From contig JAZUKH010000175.1 of assembly GCA_045643185.1 (NCBI GenBank), positions 1 through 26,925 on the forward strand: DNA of 26,925 nucleotides. The letters run 5' to 3'. The notes beneath the pieces were generated by a model. The model was given only the letters and a program-made list of their open reading frames with translations, did not search any database and had not been told where the DNA came from. Each line of letters begins with the position of its first letter. The first letter of the stretch is position 1. Shown one piece after another: positions 6,168-16,248 of the stretch. A program made the position numbers and the translations under genes. Source of the DNA: RGIG464 sp045643185 (GTDB taxonomy: Bacteria; Myxococcota_A; Bradymonadia; UBA4248).

Positions 6168-8999
6168 ACTGAGTCAATCAATATAGGCGATGGACTGCGC
6201 TCTGTCATCCATTTTGATGCCCATGCAAATGAAAAGTGCGATAAAATAAGCGTGCGCAATGCGCCGCAAAATGGTTATGAACCACAAAGGGTGATTAAAG
6301 ATACGATGGAATGGAAGCAGATTCACGAGACGATGGAGAATTTTCTGTGTCCGGCGTTACGCTCGCCGAACACGTTTGCCGTAGCCAGTCGTGCAGTCTA
6401 TGACGACGCATGGCGAGCCCTGGCAGCAGACTGCATTGGTGATACATGCGGCTATTGTCTCATTTTGGCATTGGACACCTACCGCAACGAGCGATTTTGC
6501 GACACGCGCACAGCGTTAAGCCGAGACTTTGGCGATGTTTTTTTGCGCAGTGCGCGCATCACGACCTGTGCCAAACTCGACCAACTTTTCATCGATTACG
6601 CCCGCGCCGGACGCAGTCAGGAACTGCGTGCCATTCTGAAGCGGTGTTGGCGCATTTTTGTGCCGATCTCGGAGCTCGACCTGGCCAGTGCGACCCTTGC
6701 CTACTGGGAATGGCTCAAAGCAACATGTATCGGCGATGTTCCCGTGACCTACGTGTGCCAAAGCGACGCCCCGTCTGAGCGTCTCACTCACTGGCTCGCT
6801 TCGCACGGCGTTGAAGCCGCCTACCTAGCCCAGCCATCTGAAGACGACACGACGTCTGAGACGACGGGCGACGAAGTCGAAGAAGCTCGTCTTCCCAAAC
6901 TCATTTTGGGCAAACTGGAACGTAGCCGCGACTTTGCTGCCGGCGCCCTGATCTGCGGTGAAAACCTCGACCAGTTGCGCCAGTTTTCGGAAGGCATTCA
7001 TCGTTGTGGCGGCACGGCACACGCTTATTTTGCGGGAGGCGAACGACGTGGCCGTTTTAGCAAAGACGACACAGGCATTTGCCTCGCCCCATGCGTCGAC
7101 GACGTCAGCCATTCCACTTGGCGAAAGCTCTTTCACATCACGCCGCATCATCAAGCATGTTTGAAACAAACACGGCACGCCGTATTTCATCACGAATTTG
7201 GCGCCGTAGCCTACGACGATGCTACCCTGTTGGCCACGTTGGGCGTTTTGGCCGACGTCGATGACGATCTCGAAACGTTGATGCCCGGGCGCTTTTGGCG
7301 AACCGTGTTGGGCGCCTATCTCACGTTTTCGCGCATTGCGATGGGTCTGCCGGTGCCAACGGTCATCGAAACCGGTTGCGCGCGCGCCTTCGGGCAACGC
7401 ATTCAAAGCCTCGTTGCCTATTGGCTGGAAGCCGGTTGGGTGACGCAACTCTGGAATGGCTGTCTGAGCTTGACCGAAGCCGGGCACCACATTCTGGGCG
7501 GATGCAATGACCTGCTGCAACTCGGTGGACAATTCATGCACGCGACCAACGTGTGGTGCGTTACGCCCACGAACGAACGCCTCGGCATTTTGACCGATCT
7601 GGTCATGGCCTGGACGCGCAATGACGCGTTTTTAGTGGATGGTCATGCCTATGAACACGTTTTTGGCGAGTATTCAATGGATGGCGTGAATTTAATGAGA
7701 CCGACGTGTCTCGAAGTGACCAGTGCCTTTGACGACGCCTCGAATGCCATTCTCAGCGGACCTGGCATGCACACGTTGTGGCGCATGCTCCGCGACGGCG
7801 CGATCGACACCGCGCTCTGCATCCCTAATGCCCGTGCCCAAAAGGCATTTCATGAAACCACCGAACGTTTTAGCGACGTTCTGGAACACCCTGACGGGTT
7901 CATCGAAACGACGGAACACGCATTCCGCTGGTGGACACTGGGCGGCGCCATCCACAACAGCGTGTACGCCACGGCGTTTCAAACGCAAAACGACGTTGCG
8001 CGCGTGACGTTCAGTAACGCCAGCATCACAGTTGTGCTCAAACACGGCGCCGACAACAGCGAAAACGCCATTCGACAGCGTCTGAACGACCTTACGCTCA
8101 AAATGCAGGCGCCCGACGAAGCCTTCCTGAACGCCTATGCCCAAAACTGGCCATGGATGCGCACGGCGCGCCGTTGGCTCACCCTGCTTGGTGGCCGCTG
8201 GCAGCGCGAATACTTGGCGAGCGTGCTACAACGCGCCACCAACCAAGCGTTTGACACGACCGTGCCCATCCGCGAAGTCGACACTTTTCACGCGTTGTTT
8301 GAATGTCAGCCCACATCGCTTCCCAACGACACGCTGCCCCCAAGCGACGCCGTTGAACCCAAACCGTGTCCATGTGCCGCCCACGACGAGCCAGCCACAC
8401 CACCGACTGACGCACAAGCCGGTTACTATCAGCTCAAACCCGGCGACGGCTCACAAATGCACACGCATCTGCCTTGGTCGGTCGTGCGCACCGAAGCTCA
8501 GCTGCGTCACGCCATCGACGTCATGCTCAAAGAACCGGTCATCGGGCTCGACACCGAAACCACGCTTTACGACCAGCGATTGTGTCTCGTTCAGATCGGT
8601 TGCCGAGCAGAATCCTTCCTCATTGATCCGCTCTGCGTTGATGTGCGGCCGCTCAGTCAGGTGCTGTCCAATCCCAAAATCGTAAAAGTTATCCACAACA
8701 AATCTTTTGAAATTCGTGTATTAGGAAAATTGGGCATTTCCATCTACAATATCATCGACACGCTCGTCGTCAGCCGAAATCTTTACGGCCGACAAGTGAA
8801 GGGACACAAGCTCAAAGACGTGTGTCTGCGAGAATTCGGATACTCGATGGACAAAGAAAACCAGACCTCGGACTGGTCAAAACGGCCACTTGTCGACGAT
8901 CAGCTCGAATACGCAGCGCTCGACGCCGAGATCATGATCCACCTCTACTGCCACTTCTTTGGAGCCCCCGACAAACATCCTGTCCACATGGGCGTGTAA
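6153..8999 (+). CDS. 948-aa protein with C-terminal RNase D-type 3'-5' exonuclease domain
   Basis: Residues ~775-940 form a DEDDy exonuclease domain. Motif I is L-D800-T-E802-T, motif II is VIHNKSFE853, where Glu replaces the usual Asp as in some RNase D-like proteins, and motif III is Y920-AAL-D924. A TSDWSKRPL segment typical of RNase D is also present. It should trim 3' ends of RNA or DNA in the cytoplasm. The first ~770 residues are not confidently recognised. Residues ~264-330 (GALICGENLDQLRQFSEGI...) resemble a superfamily 2 helicase C-terminal lobe, and 425-450 look like a winged helix, but there is no Walker A motif, so any helicase would be inactive. A Pro/Cys-rich linker (about 725-760) precedes the exonuclease. 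The start is uncertain: the ATG at 6153 sits inside a hairpin without SD; Met52 (6306) is an alternative. It is followed at 88 bases by fni. Confidence 0.8.
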   Translation: MAQNATESINIGDGLRSVIHFDAHANEKCDKISVRNAPQNGYEPQRVIKDTMEWKQIHETMENFLCPALRSPNTFAVASRAVYDDAWRALAADCIGDTCGYCLILALDTYRNERFCDTRTALSRDFGDVFLRSARITTCAKLDQLFIDYARAGRSQELRAILKRCWRIFVPISELDLASATLAYWEWLKATCIGDVPVTYVCQSDAPSERLTHWLASHGVEAAYLAQPSEDDTTSETTGDEVEEARLPKLILGKLERSRDFAAGALICGENLDQLRQFSEGIHRCGGTAHAYFAGGERRGRFSKDDTGICLAPCVDDVSHSTWRKLFHITPHHQACLKQTRHAVFHHEFGAVAYDDATLLATLGVLADVDDDLETLMPGRFWRTVLGAYLTFSRIAMGLPVPTVIETGCARAFGQRIQSLVAYWLEAGWVTQLWNGCLSLTEAGHHILGGCNDLLQLGGQFMHATNVWCVTPTNERLGILTDLVMAWTRNDAFLVDGHAYEHVFGEYSMDGVNLMRPTCLEVTSAFDDASNAILSGPGMHTLWRMLRDGAIDTALCIPNARAQKAFHETTERFSDVLEHPDGFIETTEHAFRWWTLGGAIHNSVYATAFQTQNDVARVTFSNASITVVLKHGADNSENAIRQRLNDLTLKMQAPDEAFLNAYAQNWPWMRTARRWLTLLGGRWQREYLASVLQRATNQAFDTTVPIREVDTFHALFECQPTSLPNDTLPPSDAVEPKPCPCAAHDEPATPPTDAQAGYYQLKPGDGSQMHTHLPWSVVRTEAQLRHAIDVMLKEPVIGLDTETTLYDQRLCLVQIGCRAESFLIDPLCVDVRPLSQVLSNPKIVKVIHNKSFEIRVLGKLGISIYNIIDTLVVSRNLYGRQVKGHKLKDVCLREFGYSMDKENQTSDWSKRPLVDDQLEYAALDAEIMIHLYCHFFGAPDKHPVHMGV

Positions 9000-9087
9000 A
9001 AAAACTAAGTGCTAAAAATGACGCGAGACGCGCCATCACCATACGATATCAACAACCACGTCTATCACGACGAGTAAGGAAAATAAT

Positions 9088-10131
9088 ATGCAAGATAACC
9101 TGTTAGAACGAAAAGATGCCCATTTGGCACTCTGCCTCAATGCTGAAATGCGAGGCCCGGGTGCCGATCTGTCGAACGTCCATTTGCCCTACGAAGCGGA
9201 TTTTCCCGTCGATCCCAAAATGCTGAACACGCATGTCACGATCACTGGCAGACCCTTGGTCTTTCCGCTCATCATCGGCTGCATGACAGGTGGCACACCA
9301 AACGCTCAGGCCTTCAACAACTGTATTCGCAAGATCGGCATTGAATACGGCATCGGCGTGGGTTTAGGCTCGATGCGCGCTGTTTTGGAAGATCCGTCAT
9401 TGCTCGACACCTATGGCTGGGGCAGTGCGCCTTGGCTGTTTGGCAACCTGGGCATCAGCGAAGTCATGCGTGGCATGTATTCCCCCAAACAAGTTCGTGC
9501 AGCCCTCGAAAACCTCGGCTGTCATGGCTTATACATCCATCTGAACGCGATCCAGGAGTGGGTCCAACCGGATGGCGACCATAGCGTGTGGACCGACCTG
9601 ACAAAACTGGGTTCGTTCATCAACGAACTCGGTCTGCCTGTGATCGTCAAGGAAGTGGGCAACGGCCTGGGCGGACGCTGCGCCGAGCGCCTTGGTAGCC
9701 TGAACCTGGCCGGTCTTGAAACGGCATCACGCGGCGGCACTTCGTGGATCAAGATCGAATCGGCGCGCCGTGCCAATCCATTGAGTGACGCCAACCTGCG
9801 CGCGCTCGACGCGATCGGTTACACCTTGCGCGAATCCATTGCGTCCTGTCGACGGGCCATGGGACAACGCACCGTTATCGCTTCAGGCGGCATTGAGGAT
9901 GCGCTCACCCTCGTCAAATGCCTCGCCCTCGGCGCGGACGCCGTCAGCATCGCACAGCCCGTCTACGCCGCTTTCGCAAATAATGGCTACGAAGGCGTAC
10001 AGGCTTTCATTGAAGAACTCATCGACGTTTCCAAGATCATTTGGCGAAGTACAGGCGCACACGACCTCAATTCGCTCCGCGCACGATGTCTCTGCGACCT
10101 GAACCCATTCCTCCTTCCGACACGTTCCTAA
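9088..10131 (+). CDS. fni: Type 2 isopentenyl-diphosphate delta-isomerase (FMN-dependent)
   Basis: The enzyme interconverts isopentenyl diphosphate and dimethylallyl diphosphate in the cytoplasm, using reduced FMN and Mg2+. The 347-aa length fits the family. Diagnostic motifs are in order: ERKDAHL (R8, K9, H12), IIGCMTGGT (66-69), HLNAIQE (151-157, containing the catalytic Gln and Mg-binding Glu), VIVKEVGNG (187-193), and RGGTSW, followed by ASGGIEDALTLVKCLALGADAV, the FMN-phosphate-binding region of the TIM barrel. The SD TAAGGA (9075-9080) sits seven bases before the ATG. It lies 44 bases before the pyrophosphatase gene on the same strand, so an operon is likely; pyrophosphate is released in downstream prenyl transfer. 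No other isoprenoid gene is present in the window. Confidence 0.95.
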   Translation: MQDNLLERKDAHLALCLNAEMRGPGADLSNVHLPYEADFPVDPKMLNTHVTITGRPLVFPLIIGCMTGGTPNAQAFNNCIRKIGIEYGIGVGLGSMRAVLEDPSLLDTYGWGSAPWLFGNLGISEVMRGMYSPKQVRAALENLGCHGLYIHLNAIQEWVQPDGDHSVWTDLTKLGSFINELGLPVIVKEVGNGLGGRCAERLGSLNLAGLETASRGGTSWIKIESARRANPLSDANLRALDAIGYTLRESIASCRRAMGQRTVIASGGIEDALTLVKCLALGADAVSIAQPVYAAFANNGYEGVQAFIEELIDVSKIIWRSTGAHDLNSLRARCLCDLNPFLLPTRS

Positions 10132-10175
10132 ACACACAGAGCAAAAGCCTACCTCGTCACCCAGGTTAATTGACC

Positions 10176-11855
10176 ATGTCTGATTCCATTTACGCTGAAA
10201 CCACCAAAACACTCGTCATTGGCCATAGAAATCCAGACACCGACTCGATCTGCTCCGCCATTTGTTATGCCAGACTAAAAAATTGCATCACAAACAGTCA
10301 GGAATACGAGGCGGTTCGTGCGGATGGCGTCAATCCCGAGACCCAGTTTGTGCTCGATTATTTCGGCGTCGAGGCACCGCGACAGGTCGAAAATATCCGA
10401 ACTCAGGTCAAAGATATCGAATTTCGCAAGATCTTCGGCGTCAATCGCGGCATTTCCCTCAAAAAAGCCTGGGAACTCATGCAGCAGAATAACGCCGTGA
10501 CGCTCTCATGCGTCGATGCTGACGGCTTTTTTGAAGGCGTCATCACAATTGGCGACATCACGAAGTCCTACATGAATTTGTACGACAGCAGCATCATTTC
10601 AAAAGCCAAGACGCGTTATTCAAATATTTTGGACACGCTCGAAGGCACGCTCGTCATTGGCAACGCCGACGCCTGTTTTGACAAGGGAAAAGTGCTCATC
10701 GCCGCAGCCAATCCCGATATGATGGAAAACTACATCGAGAAAAACGACCTCGTTATTCTCGGAAACCGTTATGAATCGCAGCTTTGCGCGATCGAAATGG
10801 AAGCGAGCTGCATCATTGTCTGCGATGGCGCCAGCGTCTCACTCACGATCCGAAAACTGGCCACAGAACGCGGCTGCACCGTCATCACGACGCCCCACGA
10901 CACCTACACGACGGCGCGTCTTATCAATCAGTCCATGCCGATCAGTCACTTTATGACCAAAGAAAACGTCATTTCGTTTACCGAAGACGACTTTTTGGAC
11001 GACGTGCAGGAAATTATGACCAGCAAACGTCATCGTGACTTTCCCATTCTGGATGCCGATGGCAGATACATCGGCATGATCAGCCGTCGAAACCTGTTAG
11101 GCGCCAAAGGCAAAAAGGTCATTCTCGTCGACCACAATGAGAAATCACAGGCGGTGGAAGGCATGGACAGCGCCGACATTCGAGAGATCATTGACCATCA
11201 CCGACTGGGCACGATCGAGACGATGCAACCCGTGTTTTTCCGCTGTCAACCGCTCGGCTGCACAGCCACGATCATTCGACAGATCTTTCTGGAACAGAAT
11301 ATCGAGATCGACCACGTTACCGCCGGGTTGCTCTGCAGTGCCATTATTTCAGACACCCTGCTGTTTCGCTCGCCGACCTGCACGTCCGTCGACCGAGCCG
11401 CAGCCCTCGACCTCGCCAAAATCGCCCAGATCGATATCGAGACCTACGCGCGACAAATGTTTGCCGCAGGCAGCAACCTTAAAGGCAAAACCGACGAAGA
11501 GATCTTCTACCAGGATTTCAAACGTTTCACCGTCGGCAAATCCATGTTCTGTATTGGCCAGATCACTTCGCTCGACGCGGACGAACTCGAATCGCTCAAA
11601 CCACGCATGACTCAATATGCCGAAAAAGCTCGTGATTACCACAAAGTTGACATGATGTTCTTCATGCTGACCAATATCCTGACTGAATCGACCGACCTGA
11701 TCTGCGTCGGTCCTGGTTCTGAACAACTCGTCTCGTCAGCTTTCCGCATGACCGACGCGGGACGCGAACACCTCGACAACATCGTCAGCCTGCCAGGCGT
11801 CGTTTCACGAAAAAAGCAGCTCGCCCCCGTCATCATGATGGCCATTCAGAATTAG
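10176..11855 (+). CDS. ppaC: Family II (manganese-dependent) inorganic pyrophosphatase with CBS-DRTGG-CBS insert
   Basis: It hydrolyses pyrophosphate to phosphate in the cytoplasm, pulling biosynthetic reactions forward. The 559-aa protein is longer than the ~310-aa minimal enzyme because a regulatory insert splits the DHH domain. The catalytic parts are GHRNPDTDS (16-24), VDHNE (D319-H320), IIDHHRLG (D340-H341-H342), GCTATII, and the C-terminal DHHA2 motif SRKKQ (544-548). Between about 70 and 310 lie a first CBS domain (GVNRGISLKKAWELM...GVITIGDIT), a DRTGG-like region (TLVIGNAD...GNR) and a second CBS domain (PISHFMTKENVISF...RRNLLG). CBS pairs in this family bind adenine nucleotides such as AMP, ADP or diadenosine tetraphosphate and tune activity. 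I chose the ATG at 10176; a TTG six bases earlier is also open. SD is only CCAGG. Confidence 0.93.
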   Translation: MSDSIYAETTKTLVIGHRNPDTDSICSAICYARLKNCITNSQEYEAVRADGVNPETQFVLDYFGVEAPRQVENIRTQVKDIEFRKIFGVNRGISLKKAWELMQQNNAVTLSCVDADGFFEGVITIGDITKSYMNLYDSSIISKAKTRYSNILDTLEGTLVIGNADACFDKGKVLIAAANPDMMENYIEKNDLVILGNRYESQLCAIEMEASCIIVCDGASVSLTIRKLATERGCTVITTPHDTYTTARLINQSMPISHFMTKENVISFTEDDFLDDVQEIMTSKRHRDFPILDADGRYIGMISRRNLLGAKGKKVILVDHNEKSQAVEGMDSADIREIIDHHRLGTIETMQPVFFRCQPLGCTATIIRQIFLEQNIEIDHVTAGLLCSAIISDTLLFRSPTCTSVDRAAALDLAKIAQIDIETYARQMFAAGSNLKGKTDEEIFYQDFKRFTVGKSMFCIGQITSLDADELESLKPRMTQYAEKARDYHKVDMMFFMLTNILTESTDLICVGPGSEQLVSSAFRMTDAGREHLDNIVSLPGVVSRKKQLAPVIMMAIQN

Positions 11856-11872
11856 GACGCAGCTGCGTTCAA

Positions 11873-11898
11873 GCGCATGCGTTCTCACATGCATGCGC
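11873..11898. terminator. Possible bidirectional hairpin between convergent genes
   Basis: GCGCATG (11873-11879) and CATGCGC (11892-11898) form a seven-base stem with a 12-base loop in the 61-base gap between the pyrophosphatase stop and the oxidoreductase stop. There is no T tract on either side, so terminator function rests only on position. Confidence 0.3.
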
Positions 11899-11916
11899 CA
11901 CACACGATCGACGCGT

Positions 11917-13095
11917 TTAAGCCAAATTTTGTATGAGCGTTTTGGCTGCAGTCTGACCGGATGCAATGGCTTCGACGATGGTTGAACCGCCAGTCTTGCA
12001 GTCGCCGGCATAAATGAGCCGCGGATCCTCGTCCGGGTTCTGATCCGCACGACTGCCGATGGCGCGAATGATCAGGTCAAAGTATGGCAACGTGATGGTT
12101 GAATCGTCGAGCGGCGACCAGGTCGTGCCGTCAAAAAAGTTTCGCCGCACGGACAAGGCGAGCTTGTCACCGATTTTTTCGATCTTGACCGGACTCATCA
12201 TGCCGTAGAGGTTGATCTTGTGGTCGATCAGCTCGAGGAATTCGACGCTCGACACACGCATGTCGGCAATACGACGGCGTATGAACATCTCGACAGACGT
12301 GGCGCCCAAACGCTGTGCCGTCACGGCACAGTCGGCGGCGACATTGCCGCCGCCAATAATGGCAACGTGCCCCGTCGACGGATAAGCCTGCGGATGATAC
12401 AGGTAATCCATATACGACAAACTATATTCCTCACCCGGGATCTTGAGCGCGACACAGTTGGGTTCGCCGGTCGCCACGATGACAGCGTCAAACGCGTCTG
12501 GTCCATTCAACAACGTGCGAGGATCGACCACTTCGTGATCGAGGTGCAACGTGACGAAGCGCGGATCGTGAATGAATGACCAGTCGCGCTCAATGACCTC
12601 GTGTGGCAAGCGCTCGTCGGGAATCATGTTGAGCGCACCACCGATCTCGTGTCGCTCCTCAAAAAGTTCGACCGAAAAACCATGGGCAACCAGCACCGAC
12701 GTGGCTGCCATGCCCGCCGGGCCAGCCCCGACGATCGCGACGCGCTTGTGATTCGATGTGACCGGCGCCGTGTGCACGGGTTCCGTGCGATACTGGTTCA
12801 GGATCGTCGCCTGGACGCGCGGAATGTTGATCGGAAAATCAATGCCATGACGCGTACATGCTTTCATACAAAACTTGTTCGGACAGATCAGACCGCACGT
12901 TTGACCCATCGGGTTCGTGCGCGTGATCGTCGCAACGGCGTCCGACCACGCTTCATCTTTCGCATATTGTATAAACTCGCGTGGATTGCAATTCACCGGA
13001 CACGCATTCATACACGGCTGCGATTTGCAATTCAAACAACGTTTAATTTCTTCTTTTAATTGTAATTTCGTTAAATATAATTGTCTGTCCGACAT
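11917..13095 (-). CDS. NAD(P)-dependent FAD/Fe-S oxidoreductase, glutamate synthase small subunit / PreT type
   Basis: The 392-aa protein has the N-terminal iron-sulfur domain of GltD and dihydropyrimidine dehydrogenase subunit A: C20-LN-C23-KSQP-C28-MNA-C32-P and a second set C67-GLI-C71-PNKF-C76-MKA-C80. An FAD-binding Rossmann motif GAGPAG lies at 123-128 and a second dinucleotide site GGGNVAADC at 248-256 for NAD(P)H. The family passes electrons from NAD(P)H through FAD and 4Fe-4S clusters to a partner subunit. The partner (glutamate synthase large chain or PreA) is not nearby, so the substrate stays open. It is shorter than typical GltD (~450-480 aa). The initiating ATG at 13095 is preceded by AT-rich DNA with no strong SD. 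Transcription runs toward the pyrophosphatase gene. A cloverleaf repeat copy lies upstream of its start. Confidence 0.85.
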   Translation of the reverse strand: MSDRQLYLTKLQLKEEIKRCLNCKSQPCMNACPVNCNPREFIQYAKDEAWSDAVATITRTNPMGQTCGLICPNKFCMKACTRHGIDFPINIPRVQATILNQYRTEPVHTAPVTSNHKRVAIVGAGPAGMAATSVLVAHGFSVELFEERHEIGGALNMIPDERLPHEVIERDWSFIHDPRFVTLHLDHEVVDPRTLLNGPDAFDAVIVATGEPNCVALKIPGEEYSLSYMDYLYHPQAYPSTGHVAIIGGGNVAADCAVTAQRLGATSVEMFIRRRIADMRVSSVEFLELIDHKINLYGMMSPVKIEKIGDKLALSVRRNFFDGTTWSPLDDSTITLPYFDLIIRAIGSRADQNPDEDPRLIYAGDCKTGGSTIVEAIASGQTAAKTLIQNLA

Positions 13096-13156
13096 AATTA
13101 GTTATCCTGAATTTATTAAATTATATTAAATCAATTGAATGATATTAAATCAATCG

Positions 13157-13283
13157 GTTTTGGGCCCCGCAGGGAGAAGGGGTAGCGGCGTATTTCGTAT
13201 TTCCGTAGAGACGTCCGGTCCGGTCGTCTCTACGGAAATACGAAATAGCCGCGTAGGGGGAGACTTCCCCCTCCCGAAAAAAA
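13157..13283 (-). repeat. Cloverleaf-like intergenic repeat, copy 1
   Basis: On the minus strand it reads a T tract, CGGGAGGGGGAAGTCTCCCCC, the arm TACGCGGCTATTTCG, a variable centre, the arm CGAAATACGCCGCTA, CCCCTTCTCCCTGCGGGG and CCCAAAAC. Its centre is a perfect 23-bp stem (13191-13213 with 13225-13247) and an 11-base loop, TCCGGTCCGGT. The side arms form their own short hairpins (GGGGGA/TCCCCC and CCCC/GGGG), and TTTT-GGG faces CCCAAAA at the ends. It begins 10-17 bases past the stop of the 221-aa gene in the same orientation as copy 2 has to uup, and precedes the oxidoreductase gene. Confidence 0.85.
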
Positions 13284-13292
13284 GTGTCACGT

Positions 13293-13958
13293 TTAATACA
13301 ATTTGATCAGCGCATCATAATTTTCGCTCACGCACGTCTGAACCTTAAACGGAATGCGGATCTCATGCGTTCCGAGTTTTGGGTTGAACTCAACGGCGAG
13401 TCGCATGAAAATGGTTGAAGAATCAAGCGCCACAGCGTTTTGTGCCCCATCGAGACGCGTGATTTCGGCCAAAACGCCGGTCTGTGGGTCAAACGCCTGA
13501 TAGGGCGCCGCCGGATGCACCAAAAGCGCCGCTTCATCCGCCCCTGACGGCTCGATCGCGAACGCACTTTTTGTGAGCGCGCTGCGGATCACGCGCACAT
13601 CCGCACGGCCGGACGCATTGCTCACGTGAAGCCAAAACCAGCCATATCCGCCCGTCAAATTCGCGATCGGCACGTCATTCAACGTGCTGGCGTGCAAATG
13701 CTGAGCATAAACGCCATAAAACGGATAATTATAACCGATGCTGTCGTGGGATTCGTTCGCCTCTACGCAGCCGCGCAGCGTCGACGCGCAGACATCCCGG
13801 AAAGGCATATCCCGCGTGCCGATACTGCGCGGATCCATGTCGTTATTGTCCGGAACCAGATTGGCGCTCACGACGATGTCATCACCAGACTGCGAGCTCA
13901 TTTCACCCACGCGCATCGACGATGCAGCCAAACGGTCAAATTCCTGATTCGATGCCAT
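13293..13958 (-). CDS. Hypothetical protein, unrecognised
   Basis: The gene encodes 221 residues and has an excellent SD (AGGAGG, then six bases, ATG at 13958), so it is very likely translated. There is no signal peptide or membrane segment, so it is predicted to be cytoplasmic. No family motif is recognised. The N-terminal 60 residues are polar (MASNQEFDRLAAS...DDIVVSANLVPDNNDMD). The middle has an aromatic patch GYGWFWLHVSN (about 103-113), and the C-terminal half alternates short beta-like stretches (IFMRLAVEFN, HEIRIPFKV), suggesting a beta-rich fold. Three cysteines (about 57, 64 and 209) show no metal motif. It lies divergent from uup, and its 3' end touches cloverleaf repeat copy 1. 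Confidence 0.7.
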   Translation of the reverse strand: MASNQEFDRLAASSMRVGEMSSQSGDDIVVSANLVPDNNDMDPRSIGTRDMPFRDVCASTLRGCVEANESHDSIGYNYPFYGVYAQHLHASTLNDVPIANLTGGYGWFWLHVSNASGRADVRVIRSALTKSAFAIEPSGADEAALLVHPAAPYQAFDPQTGVLAEITRLDGAQNAVALDSSTIFMRLAVEFNPKLGTHEIRIPFKVQTCVSENYDALIKLY

Positions 13959-14064
13959 ATAAACCTCCTGCTATGATTGCGAAACAGCCATGAAACCATG
14001 CAAAGACGCGCTTTTTATCATTATGATGCTTTTTTTTCCAGCAGCCTTTAGGACAAATATCGGT

Positions 14065-14070
14065 TATAAT
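14065..14070 (+). promoter_or_regulatory. Possible -10 box upstream of uup
   Basis: TATAAT occurs 50 bases before the uup start, inside the 162-base divergent gap shared with the minus-strand gene at 13958. No matching -35 hexamer is seen at 16-18 bases spacing, so this is only a partial promoter match. Confidence 0.3.
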
Positions 14071-14120
14071 GTCTGGCCCGCTCTCGCAGGGAGGGCGCGC
14101 CACTAAAGGAGTTTTTTTAT

Positions 14121-16073
<1,953 letters not shown>

Positions 16074-16086
16074 TTCTTAATTGTTG

Positions 16087-16172
16087 TTTTTGGGCGGGGG
16101 AAGTCTCCCCCTACGCGGCTATTTCGCGTTGCGAAATACGCCGCTACCCCCTCGCCTGGCAGGGCCCAAAAC
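16087..16172 (+). repeat. Cloverleaf-like intergenic repeat, copy 2 (minimal centre)
   Basis: This is the shortest copy and shows the shared core best. TTTTGGGC (16088-16095) pairs with GCCCAAAA (16164-16171) as an outer stem. GGGGGA/TCCCCC is a side hairpin. TATTTCGC (16120-16127) and GCGAAATA (16131-16138) form the central stem extended by GCGGC/GCCGC. CCCT/AGGG forms a third arm around CGCCTGGC. It begins 14 bases after the uup stop and could stop transcription before rpsA, although no T run follows the structure. Confidence 0.85.
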
Positions 16173-16248
16173 GTTGCTTCAACCCAGATCACGGCGTTTG
16201 CTCATCCACCGGGGTCTTCTTTCTTTGATGAGCCTAAAGAGGCTAACC

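Noticed and set aside
6825..7541. 238-codon minus-strand frame inside the exonuclease fusion gene
   Set aside because: Shadow frame on the opposite strand of a gene with a continuous, motif-bearing reading frame.
16150..16185. Sigma-54 promoter (TGGCA...TTGCT) after uup
   Set aside because: The spacing between the GG and GC elements is 16 bases, not the required 10.
16081..16248. 56-residue N-terminal extension of ribosomal protein S1
   Set aside because: It is the translation of cloverleaf copy 2. The S1-like sequence and a good SD start at 16249.
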